Of a stretch of 25,705 bases of DNA, positions 7,891 to 15,910 are shown in pieces. The notes beneath the pieces are model-generated. The model worked only from the letters and a program-made list of their open reading frames with translations, was not told the origin of the DNA and made no database searches. Source of the DNA: an uncultured bacterium (GTDB taxonomy: Bacteria; Bacteroidota; Bacteroidia; Bacteroidales; Paludibacteraceae); assembly GCA_946183755.1 (NCBI GenBank), contig CAMHCZ010000007.1:1-25705 (forward strand), given 5' to 3'. Each line of letters opens with the position of its first letter. The stretch's first letter is position 1. The translations under genes and the position numbers were made by a program.

Positions 7891-8460
7891 ATGAAGTATT
7901 TAGTATTATTCGGCCCTCCAGGATCAGGCAAGGGCACACAGAGTGAGAACATCATCAAGAAGTATGGTTACGCGCACATCTCTACAGGCGACGTGCTGAG
8001 AGCCGAGACTGCAAACCAGACTCCGCTCGGAGTAGAGGCTAAGAAGTTCATGGACGCTGGACAGCTCGTGCCAGACAGCCTCATCATCGACATGCTCGCC
8101 AAGACTATGGACAGCTACACCGACGCAAAGGGCATCATTTTTGATGGATTCCCAAGAACTGTGGCTCAGGCTCAGGCACTCAAGGAAATGCTCGGCAAAC
8201 GTGGCGCCGACGTCACTGTCATGATTAACCTGCAGGTGGACAACGACGAGCTCATCAAGCGTCTGCTCGAGAGAGGAAAGACTTCCGGACGTTCCGACGA
8301 CAACCTGGAGACCATCAAGAAGCGTCTCGACACATATAACAGCCAGACTGCGCCTGTTATCGACTTCTACAAGGAGGACGGCAAGCTAGAGAACATCAAG
8401 GGCGTTGGCTCTATCGATGACATCTTCAACGCTATAAGCAAGGTGATCGACGCTAAGTAA
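7891..8460 (+). CDS. adk: Adenylate kinase
   Basis: A 189-residue adenylate kinase with the P-loop GPPGSGKGT at residues 8-16, the NMP-binding segment ISTGDVLRAE, the DGFPRT motif, and RLDTYNSQTAPVIDFY near the end. The LID is short and lacks zinc-binding cysteines, as in the short-form enzymes of many Bacteroidetes. It interconverts ATP + AMP and 2 ADP in the cytoplasm. The AT-rich leader (AACAAAAACAAA before the ATG) is typical for translation starts in this phylum, where Shine-Dalgarno sequences are weak. Probably co-transcribed with hpt; the gap to the following pectinase gene is only 27 bases. Confidence 0.96.
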   Translation: MKYLVLFGPPGSGKGTQSENIIKKYGYAHISTGDVLRAETANQTPLGVEAKKFMDAGQLVPDSLIIDMLAKTMDSYTDAKGIIFDGFPRTVAQAQALKEMLGKRGADVTVMINLQVDNDELIKRLLERGKTSGRSDDNLETIKKRLDTYNSQTAPVIDFYKEDGKLENIKGVGSIDDIFNAISKVIDAK

Positions 8461-8487
8461 AAAGAAACTCCCCTTAAATCTAACACT

Positions 8488-10110
8488 ATGAAAAAACACA
8501 TTTTGACAACAACAGCGCGTCTGTTCGCAGCATTCGTCTCTGCGCAGAACGTGCCTACTGCCGAAATACAGAAAGAGGTTGACGCGCACTTGCAGAACCT
8601 GCCTTTCGCATCTTTCTCCATCAAAGTTCCTTCTTTCGGAGCTAAGGTTTACAACATCAAAGACGCTGGAGCTGTGGGCGACGGCGTGACAGTGAACACC
8701 GAAGCCATAAACGGAACAATCAAGAAATGCTCGGAGGCTGGAGGCGGCACAGTAGTCATACCAGCCGGACTGTGGAAGACCGGACCTATCACCATGATGA
8801 GCAACGTGAACCTTCACTTGCAGGCTGGTGCCATGGTCGTGTTCAGTGCCGACCCTAAGGACAACCCTATCGTCGAAGGTAAACTCGCAGCTCGCATCAA
8901 CGGTGAGAACCTTAAGAACATAGCCATCACAGGACAAGGAATCTTCAACGGAAACGGCTCTGAATTCCGTCCTATCAAGCGCGAGAAGCTAACAGAAAAG
9001 CAGTGGAATAAACTTAAAGGAGGTGAATTATCTGCAGATGGCAAGGTTTGGTATCCTGTCAAAGGCGTAGCTGCCAACGAAGCTAAGCTCAAGACTCTTG
9101 ACACCAAGACTTTAACCGGCGCTGCTGCAGAGCCATACAGAACTGGAATAAAACGCCCTTATCTCATAAATATTGAGAAAGTTCAAGGCATGTTGGTTGA
9201 AGGTGTTACATTCATGAACTCTCCACACATCACCAATATGCTCCGCAACATTGACGGACTCGTGATGAAGGACGTGAAGGTGCTGAACGAATGGTGGTTC
9301 CAGAACGCCGACGGACTTGACATAAGCGTTTGCCGCAACGTGCTGATGTACGGTTGCACAGTGAACACCGGTGACGACGGCATCTGCATGAAGTCGTCAA
9401 AGAGCTCAGCAAACGGCCGCCAGTTCGGACTTGAAAATATTGTCATAAAGGACTGCAAGGTTTACCACGCGCACGGCGGATTCGTAATCGGTTCCAACAC
9501 CGACGGCGGCATGAACAACATTCTCGTGCAGAACTGCGATTTCTCATGGTCTGACGTCGGTCTTCGTTTCAAGTCAGGCAAAGGACGTGGCGGACGCGTC
9601 CAGAACATCTACTGCCAAGACATATTCATGAAGGACATTGCCGAGTCCTGCATCGAGTTCGAGCTTACATATGAAGACAAGGCTGTCAGCGGAACTGCTG
9701 TTGACAAGAACCTTAGCTTAGCTCCTGACTTTGCTGGATTATACTTCAGCAACATCTACTGCGACGGCGCAAAAAGTGCTATCAGCATAGGAGGAACAGC
9801 AGACCTTAATGTCAAGAATCTTGAGTTCAAAAATATGATAATAAGCTCAAATTCCGGAGTTGACGCATTCAGATCTCAGAATGTAACATTCGACAATGTG
9901 CAAATAAACTCTCTGCTCAAACCAGTTTATAAGCTGAACAAAGCTGAGAACATCACATTCAAGAACATCCCATCAGTACCTGAGAATGGAACTTTTGCCA
10001 AGATCCTCAATGCCGAGACCAAGAACATCGTGTTCCAAGGAGGCAATGTTAAGGCAGCAAACGTTGAGATTCTCAACGGAGCAGAAACTTCTCAAGTCAA
10101 GTTCAAGTAA
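8488..10110 (+). CDS. Glycoside hydrolase family 28 (polygalacturonase-like)
   Basis: A 540-residue right-handed beta-helix enzyme. After the signal region the N-terminal helix cap reads VYNIKDAGAVGDGVTVNTEAI, and the GH28 active-site pattern is present: NADGLD (273-278), TGDDGIC (294-300), HGGFVIGS (329-336) and RFK (360-362). These correspond to the family's NTD, DD, GHG and RIK motifs, so the enzyme is probably active on galacturonan or rhamnogalacturonan. The signal peptide is unusual: MKKHILTTTARLFAAFVSAQ has an arginine in the middle and a hydrophobic core of only about eight residues. It lies 27 bases after adk and ends before a strong terminator. No promoter was seen in the short gap, so it may depend on read-through from the housekeeping genes. 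Confidence 0.88.
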   Translation: MKKHILTTTARLFAAFVSAQNVPTAEIQKEVDAHLQNLPFASFSIKVPSFGAKVYNIKDAGAVGDGVTVNTEAINGTIKKCSEAGGGTVVIPAGLWKTGPITMMSNVNLHLQAGAMVVFSADPKDNPIVEGKLAARINGENLKNIAITGQGIFNGNGSEFRPIKREKLTEKQWNKLKGGELSADGKVWYPVKGVAANEAKLKTLDTKTLTGAAAEPYRTGIKRPYLINIEKVQGMLVEGVTFMNSPHITNMLRNIDGLVMKDVKVLNEWWFQNADGLDISVCRNVLMYGCTVNTGDDGICMKSSKSSANGRQFGLENIVIKDCKVYHAHGGFVIGSNTDGGMNNILVQNCDFSWSDVGLRFKSGKGRGGRVQNIYCQDIFMKDIAESCIEFELTYEDKAVSGTAVDKNLSLAPDFAGLYFSNIYCDGAKSAISIGGTADLNVKNLEFKNMIISSNSGVDAFRSQNVTFDNVQINSLLKPVYKLNKAENITFKNIPSVPENGTFAKILNAETKNIVFQGGNVKAANVEILNGAETSQVKFK

Positions 10111-10130
10111 GACAAACTAACGCAAACTAC

Positions 10131-10167
10131 AAAGTCCCTCAAGATTGATTCCTGGGGGACTTTTTTT
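10131..10167 (+). terminator. Rho-independent terminator after the GH28 gene
   Basis: Arms AAAGTCCC (10131-10138) and GGGACTTT (10156-10163) pair fully, with further closing pairs at the loop base. A run of seven T starts at 10161. It ends the hpt-adk-GH28 transcript. Confidence 0.88.
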
Positions 10168-10185
10168 GTGTTCTTAAAAGATGGC

Positions 10186-10215
10186 TTGAGCGTTTTATAT
10201 TCATACGTATATTTG
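10186..10215 (+). promoter_or_regulatory. Promoter before the small ORF at 10296
   Basis: TTG (10186-10188), 19 bases, TATATTTG (10208-10215) fit the consensus. Transcription would start near 10222 and leave a leader of about 75 bases before the ATG at 10296. It lies directly after a terminator, so the small ORF has its own transcription unit. Confidence 0.6.
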
Positions 10216-10295
10216 TAGCTCAGAGGATGGTTACAGTTTATTTGCGGAACAAATCCTTACTATACATCAGAAGCAAAACGACCTATTAGACACTT

Positions 10296-10520
10296 ATGGA
10301 ACTGACGAATTCACAGCTGCTGCTATCGGTGGCATTCAACGAAGCGGGGATAAGAAAACAGGAAGCCGTAGCCTTGCTGACTTTGCTAGACGAGAAAGAA
10401 GTGGAGAAAATCCTGGACCAATTGGACGTAATAGTAGAAGATTGTCAGAGATTTCCAACGGAACAGGAGATAATGAATATAATCTTTCCGATACTCAAGG
10501 CAAAGAAGACGGAAGATTAG
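10296..10520 (+). CDS. Small protein of unknown function, 74 residues
   Basis: I do not recognise this protein. It reads MELTNSQLLLSVAFNEAG at the start and is predicted mainly helical and acidic, with no cysteine-rich motif, membrane segment or signal peptide; one Cys lies near residue 50. Support for it being real: a well-formed promoter 80-110 bases upstream, an uninterrupted frame between a terminator and a convergent gene, and a hairpin that covers its stop codon. It could be a small cytoplasmic regulator or the remnant of a larger gene. Its leader contains a short run that resembles a tRNA D-arm, which I do not trust. Confidence 0.5.
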   Translation: MELTNSQLLLSVAFNEAGIRKQEAVALLTLLDEKEVEKILDQLDVIVEDCQRFPTEQEIMNIIFPILKAKKTED

Positions 10521-10541
10521 ACACTCCCGTCTGGCTAATCT
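10514..10541 (+). terminator. Hairpin over the stop codon of the small ORF
   Basis: Arms AGATTAG (10514-10520) and CTAATCT (10535-10541) pair perfectly with a 14-base loop; the TAG stop is inside the left arm. No U tract follows on the plus strand, so it is at best a weak terminator or an RNA-stability element. The following 10542-10694 is AT-rich and holds nothing else I can support. Confidence 0.35.
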
Positions 10542-10694
10542 ATGAAAATAAAAAAAGCAGGACTCCAATTACTGGATATCCCGCCTTTCCACAATTAACT
10601 AACTATCTTGGCAGCAAAGATGGAAGTTTCAAGCGATATTTGATGTTGTCAACTATGGAAAAAACTTATCAAGTATATCAAAAAGTGCCGATTA

Positions 10695-11876
10695 TCAGCG
10701 TCCGATAGGTTGGACAACTTCTCTCATCGCCTTATTCAACTCCAAATACATATAATTCGGATTAGACGAATTGCCGAAGCGCGACTTGCACAACGAGTAC
10801 TTCTCATTAGCCACATCCATGGCATGATTGAATTTCGCCAACGACTTATTATGAGCGCCTATCTCGCCGAGTTCCCTCTCCGCCTCATTCACATCCACAG
10901 TGCCTATAATCGTCGTCTCTAAAAACGAGCATTTCGTATGCTTCTTGTCCAAATAAAAGCCTAAGAACATGTGGCCTGGCACACGGACAAGCACCGGATC
11001 TATGCCAACGCCCTTAAGCACACTGGCGAACAGCACTGTACCGTCAACGCAGTTCAGCTGCTTGGACTTGAACGAGTCGTCTATCAGCCTGACTCTCTGT
11101 GTGAACAACGACTGCGACGAAAGGCTTGTGTTCGTGAGCGAACTGTACTTGAAGCCTCGTTTCTGCAGCGCATACCATATCGCAAAGACCTCCTTTTTCA
11201 CCCTTGCCGGTCCACCGAACTGGTAGCCGACGAACTGCTTGACAATGCCCGTCTGCAATGCGTCATGAAGGATCGAGTCTATCATGCTGTTCTCCTCGTC
11301 CACATAAGCCGCGTAAAAATAGCTTGTGCTGTGGTACTTGCCCGAATGGTCGCGATACCCAAGCAGGCACTCATTGACGCTCCTCATCGAGAAAGAACGG
11401 CTCTTGTAACTGTGGTCCAGGAATCCCTTGTCAATCTCCACGCTCAGTGTGAAAGGCTTCGGCTGCTTGTTGGCACGCAAGGCATCGTATTTCCATATTA
11501 TGTCGGGATAAGCGACATAGGTCTGTCCCATTTTCTCCGCCACAACTTCGTAAACCGACTTGTGGAAAAACTCTGTCTCATTTATTATTATGCGGACTCT
11601 CGCATTGGGCGACGTATTCCTGAACTTGATGGCGAAAGGGCTTTTCGAACTGCCTATAACGTTCGTGTCGTTCTTCACGATGGTGGAACGGTCGGTATTG
11701 GCAGTGGAAATCACAACCGACGGAAACACATTGCCATAAAGGTCGTCCTCAATGCTCCAGTCTGTATTGAAAAACGCCGCATGCACATAATAGCCCGCCA
11801 CAGCAAGCACACATGCCACCAACAGCACGATAAAGCCTCTCTTATAGAAGCGTCCTCCTATTCTTCTTCGTTTCAT
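10695..11876 (-). CDS. Membrane-anchored transglutaminase-like protein
   Basis: A 393-residue protein with a short basic N-terminus (MKRRRIGGRFYKR) and one membrane helix at about 14-35, so the rest faces the periplasm. The C-terminal half carries a transglutaminase-like (papain-fold) core: Cys276 in KQLNCVDGTVLFASVLKG, His302 in VPGHMFLGFYLD and an acidic residue, probably Glu320 in FLETT, as a candidate triad. Bacterial members are mostly proteases or peptide-modifying enzymes; the substrate here is unknown. The middle region (about 50-200) is unassigned and beta-rich. The start codon overlaps the dusB stop as ATGA, so translation is coupled. No good terminator was found after its stop at 10695. 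Confidence 0.75.
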   Translation of the reverse strand: MKRRRIGGRFYKRGFIVLLVACVLAVAGYYVHAAFFNTDWSIEDDLYGNVFPSVVISTANTDRSTIVKNDTNVIGSSKSPFAIKFRNTSPNARVRIIINETEFFHKSVYEVVAEKMGQTYVAYPDIIWKYDALRANKQPKPFTLSVEIDKGFLDHSYKSRSFSMRSVNECLLGYRDHSGKYHSTSYFYAAYVDEENSMIDSILHDALQTGIVKQFVGYQFGGPARVKKEVFAIWYALQKRGFKYSSLTNTSLSSQSLFTQRVRLIDDSFKSKQLNCVDGTVLFASVLKGVGIDPVLVRVPGHMFLGFYLDKKHTKCSFLETTIIGTVDVNEAERELGEIGAHNKSLAKFNHAMDVANEKYSLCKSRFGNSSNPNYMYLELNKAMREVVQPIGR

Positions 11877-12901
11877 TTGTCCGTTGCTATTACACCGTCT
11901 CTTGTATGATTCTCTAAGTTTATGCCGTCTATTATAGACATCAGTTCGTCATAACCCTCGGCGCGGAGCATCGCCACACGCACGTCGCGGAAATGAGGAA
12001 TACCCTTGAACACCGGCGACGCTGCCAGATGTCTGCGGCTATGCAGTATGCCACGGCGCTCGTCTAATTTCTCGATATTGCTATCGACAAGCCCCTTTAG
12101 TATCTCCAGCTTCTCCTTCCAGGTCAGTTCCTCCGGCATCACACCACTCTTCAGATACGACTTCACATCTCTGAACAGCCAAGGCGCTCCTATCGTCGCA
12201 CGGCCTATCATCACGGCATCAACTCCGTACTTGTCGAAACATTCCTTCGCTCTCTCCGGCGTTGTCACGTCGCCATTGCCGATTATCGGTATCTTGATGC
12301 GCTGATTGTTCTTCACCTCGCCTATAAGGCTCCAGTCCGCCTCGCCCGTGTACATCTGCTCACGCGTTCTGCCATGCACAGTCAGCGCTGCTATGCCGCA
12401 GTCCTGCAGCATTTCAGCTATGTCAGTTATACCCCTGCCGCTTCCCGGTTTTGCGGCCTCCGGGTCCCACCCCAAACGGGTCTTCACTGTGACAGGCACC
12501 TTGACAGCGTTCACCACCGCCTTCATTATCTCCAGCATCAGAGGAATATTCTGCAACAGCCCGGCGCCGGCTCCTTTGCCAGCGATTTTCTTCACTGGGC
12601 ATCCGCAATTTATGTCTATGACATCGGGATTTGCCGCTTCGGCTATGCGTGCAGCCTCCGCCATTATCTCCGGGTCACGGCCGTATATTTGAATCGCAGC
12701 CGGACGCTCTTCATCAGACATGAACAATTTCTGCTCTGTACGCTTGACGCTGCGTATCAACGCATCAGCCGACACGAATTCAGTATAAACCATGTCCGCG
12801 CCGAAACGTTTGCAAGTCAAGCGGAACGCTGGGTCTGTCACATCCTCCATCGGAGCGAGAAACAGCGGATAGTCTTCGAAAGATATATTCCCGATTTTCA
12901 T
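11873..12901 (-). CDS. dusB: tRNA-dihydrouridine synthase B
   Basis: An FMN-dependent TIM-barrel enzyme that reduces uridine to dihydrouridine in the tRNA D-loop. Visible are the opening APMEDVTDPAFR, the catalytic cysteine in DINCGCPVKK (second Cys), the RNA/FMN-binding VTVKTRLGWD, LTVHGRTREQMY and the phosphate-binding IGNGDV and MIGRATIG segments. I prefer the ATG at 12901 (MKIGNISFEDYP), which agrees with family starts and gives 342 residues; an in-frame ATG at 12922 adds seven residues but overlaps a possible -7 box (TACTTTTG at 12927-12920). The C-terminal helical domain with SRRHLAASPVFKG is complete. It overlaps the transglutaminase-like gene by four bases. Confidence 0.93.
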   Translation of the reverse strand: MKIGNISFEDYPLFLAPMEDVTDPAFRLTCKRFGADMVYTEFVSADALIRSVKRTEQKLFMSDEERPAAIQIYGRDPEIMAEAARIAEAANPDVIDINCGCPVKKIAGKGAGAGLLQNIPLMLEIMKAVVNAVKVPVTVKTRLGWDPEAAKPGSGRGITDIAEMLQDCGIAALTVHGRTREQMYTGEADWSLIGEVKNNQRIKIPIIGNGDVTTPERAKECFDKYGVDAVMIGRATIGAPWLFRDVKSYLKSGVMPEELTWKEKLEILKGLVDSNIEKLDERRGILHSRRHLAASPVFKGIPHFRDVRVAMLRAEGYDELMSIIDGINLENHTRDGVIATDK

Positions 12902-12919
12902 ACCTAAGATTTCAGAATA

Positions 12920-12927
12920 CAAAAGTA
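12920..12927 (-). promoter_or_regulatory. Possible -7 element for dusB
   Basis: TACTTTTG on the minus strand matches TAnnTTTG, but there is no TTG at the normal distance. If used, the transcript would start about 13 bases before the ATG at 12901, which supports that start over the one at 12922. Confidence 0.35.
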
Positions 12928-12949
12928 AGCCTTTTTCAAACCTTATTAT

Positions 12950-12985
12950 AAAAAAAATTGGCGGAAGGGAATACCTTCCGCCAAT
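12950..12985 (-). terminator. Strong terminator after the OmpA/TPR lipoprotein gene
   Basis: A perfect 12-bp stem (12957-12968 with 12974-12985) and a five-base loop are followed on the minus strand by eight T. It separates the OmpA/TPR gene from dusB, which lies downstream on the same strand. Confidence 0.95.
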
Positions 12986-13005
12986 ATATTTTGACTATTG
13001 CTGAA

Positions 13006-14697
13006 TTACTTTACTACAGCAGCGAAGTCTGACTCTGACGCATACTTAGCGAACTCGATGTCCACCTTAGCACGCTTCTTAAGGTCGCTGTCGCTTACTG
13101 CCTGCTTCAACTCAGAAACCAAAGCTGTCTTGTTACCCTTGCGAGCGTTAACGATAGCCTTCAGGTAGTGAGTAAGAGCGTTTGGATTCTCAACTGAGTT
13201 GAGGATAGTCTCAGCAGAAGCGTTGTCTCTTACGACGAGCTTGCCGATAGCGGCGTTGTTTGTCTTGTCGCCGTCAAGAGCCTTGTTAGCTGCGCCGTAG
13301 TCACCCTTGTGCAGATAAACCACACCAAGAGCAGCGTCAAGCTTGTCGCCAAGTCCTGCTGCCTTTCCGAGGAACTGCTCTGCTATCTTGTTCTCTCCGT
13401 TGCGGAGCTTTATGATACCCCAGTTGTAGTTTGTCTCGTCAGCCGATGAGTTCATGTCCATTGCCTTAGAGAACTGCTTCTCTGCACCAGCGAAGTCGCC
13501 GAGGAGATACTTAGCAGCACCGAGGTTGTTGACTGCTCTCCAGTCATCTGGATACTGGTCAACTGCCTTCTGATAGATTTCCTCCTTCTCCTTAGCATTC
13601 TCTGTGAGAGTTGCTGTGTAGAGGAGCTCCTCGATAGAGAGCTGCTCGCCGTTCTTAACAGCAGCCTTGAGCTGGTCGTCTGTCTTGCCTGAGATAGAAG
13701 TCACAACCTTCATCTTAGAGCGACGGAGCTGTGGGAGGATGTCTGTAGCGAGCACCTTGTATGCTGCGCTCAACTTACGAATCTCAACCTCTCTCTGGTC
13801 TGGGTCAGAGAACTGTGAAAGCACGCTCAGAATAAGCGCCTTGTCCTGGATGTCTGACTTCTGTACGAGTTCCTGGAAACCGTCCCAGTCCTCAGATGTA
13901 TACTTAGAATCTATCTCTACGTTCTGCTTGATCTTGCTGAGCTGCTTGTTCATGTAATCTACAGCAACCTTCTCACGACCCTCAGCCAAGTTTGTGTTCA
14001 GGTTTACAGAACCTTCTGGAGATGCATAACCGGAAATCTCAACGCTCTCAACCTTTGAGCCCTCTGTTGAGCTAACCTGGCTCAACTTCTCAGCCAAAGC
14101 CTTGATTTCATCCTTGTCCAACTCAGAAGAGCGGATGTTAGTCTTAGCGACGAGGAAGTTGATATCAGCGCTCTGGGTTGAAGTTATAGAGTGTGAGAAG
14201 CCGTCTGCTGCGAATGCAGGCTCGAGGTTCTCTGCCTTAGCCAGCATGTATGTGCAGTTGATACCGTCAGCAACCTTGATTTCAGGGAGGTCAAATGTCT
14301 TTGAACCTGTGTTAACCTGGAATGTCAGGTAAAGCTCAGACTTCTCCATACCTGGCTTGAAGTCAAACTGAACACGGTGTGTGTAAGTTCCACCTGCCTT
14401 GTAAGAGATCTTCTTGTTGTTGCCCTTAACAGCCTCGCCCTGGAATGTAGCAGCTGTAAGCTTCTCGGAAGTGCCGTTGTACTTCAACACTGGAGTCAGT
14501 GTCACAGTAGCCTTCTTCTTCAAATACTTCTCTGGGAATGTACCAGTGATAGTAGCATTAACAACTCCACCCTTTGCCTCAAGAACGGCAGGAGTGACTT
14601 TGAAATACTCTTGGGATAGCGGACCCATTTTCTTACATGACATAAAGCCCAATGTCATTGTCAAAGCCGCCAAAGCAACCAATAAGTGCTTCTTCAT
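13006..14697 (-). CDS. Outer-membrane lipoprotein with OmpA-like and TPR domains
   Basis: A 563-residue lipoprotein (lipid Cys21 in GFMSCKK). Residues about 30-145 form a beta-rich region with no name I can give. About 175-340 is an OmpA-like region containing VEISGYASPEG and NLAEGREKVAVDYMNK, the peptidoglycan-binding layout of OmpA C-terminal domains, apparently with a helical insert. About 355-525 holds TPR repeats (EEIYQKAVDQYPDDWRAVNNLG, then AEKQFSKAMDMNSSADETNYNWG). Such lipoproteins are common in Bacteroidales envelopes, probably linking the outer membrane to peptidoglycan and to partner proteins. Codon use is more restricted than in the neighbours, as in adk and pckA, which suggests high expression. 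Unlike other lipoproteins here, the residues after Cys are KK and not acidic, so it probably stays on the periplasmic face. Confidence 0.85.
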   Translation of the reverse strand: MKKHLLVALAALTMTLGFMSCKKMGPLSQEYFKVTPAVLEAKGGVVNATITGTFPEKYLKKKATVTLTPVLKYNGTSEKLTAATFQGEAVKGNNKKISYKAGGTYTHRVQFDFKPGMEKSELYLTFQVNTGSKTFDLPEIKVADGINCTYMLAKAENLEPAFAADGFSHSITSTQSADINFLVAKTNIRSSELDKDEIKALAEKLSQVSSTEGSKVESVEISGYASPEGSVNLNTNLAEGREKVAVDYMNKQLSKIKQNVEIDSKYTSEDWDGFQELVQKSDIQDKALILSVLSQFSDPDQREVEIRKLSAAYKVLATDILPQLRRSKMKVVTSISGKTDDQLKAAVKNGEQLSIEELLYTATLTENAKEKEEIYQKAVDQYPDDWRAVNNLGAAKYLLGDFAGAEKQFSKAMDMNSSADETNYNWGIIKLRNGENKIAEQFLGKAAGLGDKLDAALGVVYLHKGDYGAANKALDGDKTNNAAIGKLVVRDNASAETILNSVENPNALTHYLKAIVNARKGNKTALVSELKQAVSDSDLKKRAKVDIEFAKYASESDFAAVVK

Positions 14698-14876
14698 AAT
14701 TTTTCTTTGTTTTTATTAGTTTATTATTTCTGTTCTTGTGTATTTTCCACAATTATATTTTACAAAAATCTTAATAATAAATCAAATTACCTATTTTTGA
14801 AGTGTGAAATCACCTTGATTTAAGATTTGTTTACATTTCGTTTCTGACTTAGTTTCACAATCTATCACAAGCACCG
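14698..14876 (+). other. AT-rich divergent intergenic region
   Basis: This 179-base gap lies between two divergent genes. TATTTTTG at 14792-14799 matches the -7 consensus on the plus strand, but no TTG stands at the right distance. No convincing promoter was found for the OmpA/TPR gene; its leader is very AT-rich, as is usual before highly translated Bacteroidetes genes. Confidence 0.4.
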
Positions 14877-15860
14877 ATGCAGCGAGGCAACAGACTTTCA
14901 TTCATAAGGAAAACAGCGAACGCGATATGGTCGTATTGCGGATACATTTTATCTGCCGTCACTCACAAGCCACACTGCTTTGGAATGCCGTTCCTGTTCT
15001 CTGTCGAGACCGCCAGCTACTGCAACCTGCGATGTCCGCAATGTCCGTCCGGCACACTCGCCCTGACACGTAGACGAGGCACAATGCCAATGGATTTGTA
15101 CAAAACAATCATCGACGAAATCAGCGATTATGCGCTTTACACAACCCTATACCTGCAAGGCGAACCATTTCTGAACAAGGATTTCTGCAAAATGACGGAA
15201 TACGCCCATAAGAAGCGCATATACACCGCCACTTCTACCAACGGACAACTGATAGACAGCGAACTTGCAGAAAAAATCGTCACTTCCGGATTAGACAAGA
15301 TAATCGTGTCTGTTGACGGAGCCACACAGGAAAGCTACGAGAAATACAGAGCCGGCGGACAAATCAGCAAAGCGCTCAACGCGATAAGGCTCATTGCCGA
15401 CGCAAAAAAAAGACTGCGCAAAAGCAAGCCGCTGATAGAGATGCAAATGCTGCTGTTCAAGCACAACGAAAACGAAGTCGAAGCGGCAAGGGACTTGGCC
15501 AAAACTTACGGCGCTGACAAATTCACGCTGAAAACCGCGCAGATATACGACTACAAGCAGGGAAACGAGTTGATACCTACGAAAGAGTCCTTTTCCCGCT
15601 ACGTCAGACACGAGGACGGCTCCTACACCCTCAAGAGGACGCTGCACAACAGATGCGCACGCGTCTTCACGTCCGCTTGCTTCACAATCGACGGCGACGT
15701 GACGCCTTGCAGTTTCGACAAAAACGCCGAACATTCCTTCGGCAACATAAAGCATGCCCCGTTCAAGGAAATATGGCACGGAAAGAGCGCCAACGAGTTC
15801 AGAACCTCTGTCCTGAAGCGCAGGACAAGCATGGACATCTGCACCAACTGCGTCTATTAA
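14877..15860 (+). CDS. Radical SAM/SPASM protein
   Basis: A 327-residue radical SAM enzyme. The SAM/iron-sulfur motif is C49-x3-C53-x2-C56 (CNLRCPQC), followed by the glycine-rich LQGEPFLN strand and VSVDGATQESYEKYR, both typical of SPASM-type members. The C-terminus carries further cysteines (RCARVFTSACFTIDGDVTPC, and CTNC at 322-325) that should bind an extra cluster. The GNI...FKEIWHG....R segment is the normal SPASM end. Members mature peptides or modify small molecules; the substrate cannot be told, and no precursor peptide or transporter gene is adjacent. The gene stands alone, convergent with rlmL. Confidence 0.9.
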   Translation: MQRGNRLSFIRKTANAIWSYCGYILSAVTHKPHCFGMPFLFSVETASYCNLRCPQCPSGTLALTRRRGTMPMDLYKTIIDEISDYALYTTLYLQGEPFLNKDFCKMTEYAHKKRIYTATSTNGQLIDSELAEKIVTSGLDKIIVSVDGATQESYEKYRAGGQISKALNAIRLIADAKKRLRKSKPLIEMQMLLFKHNENEVEAARDLAKTYGADKFTLKTAQIYDYKQGNELIPTKESFSRYVRHEDGSYTLKRTLHNRCARVFTSACFTIDGDVTPCSFDKNAEHSFGNIKHAPFKEIWHGKSANEFRTSVLKRRTSMDICTNCVY

Positions 15861-15891
15861 AAAACAAGGCATGCCTTCTCAGCACGCCTTG
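15859..15891. terminator. Shared terminator between convergent genes
   Basis: Arms 15865-15874 and 15882-15891 pair with one mismatch around a seven-base loop. On the minus strand six T follow directly, so it is a good terminator for rlmL. On the plus strand the tail is only weakly T-rich, so it may also serve the radical SAM gene less efficiently. Confidence 0.8.
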
Positions 15892-15910
15892 CCCTTATCA
15901 TTAAATACGA

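Noticed and set aside
10213..10260. tRNA-like start (GTAGCTCAGAGGATGGTTA) after the 10186 promoter
   Set aside because: The D-stem does not close, there is no TTC-containing T-arm at the right distance and no acceptor pairing. Probably chance, or at most a worn fragment.
10442..10708. 88-codon plus-strand frame overlapping the small ORF
   Set aside because: It overlaps the 74-residue ORF by 79 bases and the end of the transglutaminase-like gene, has no start signal of its own and no recognisable composition.
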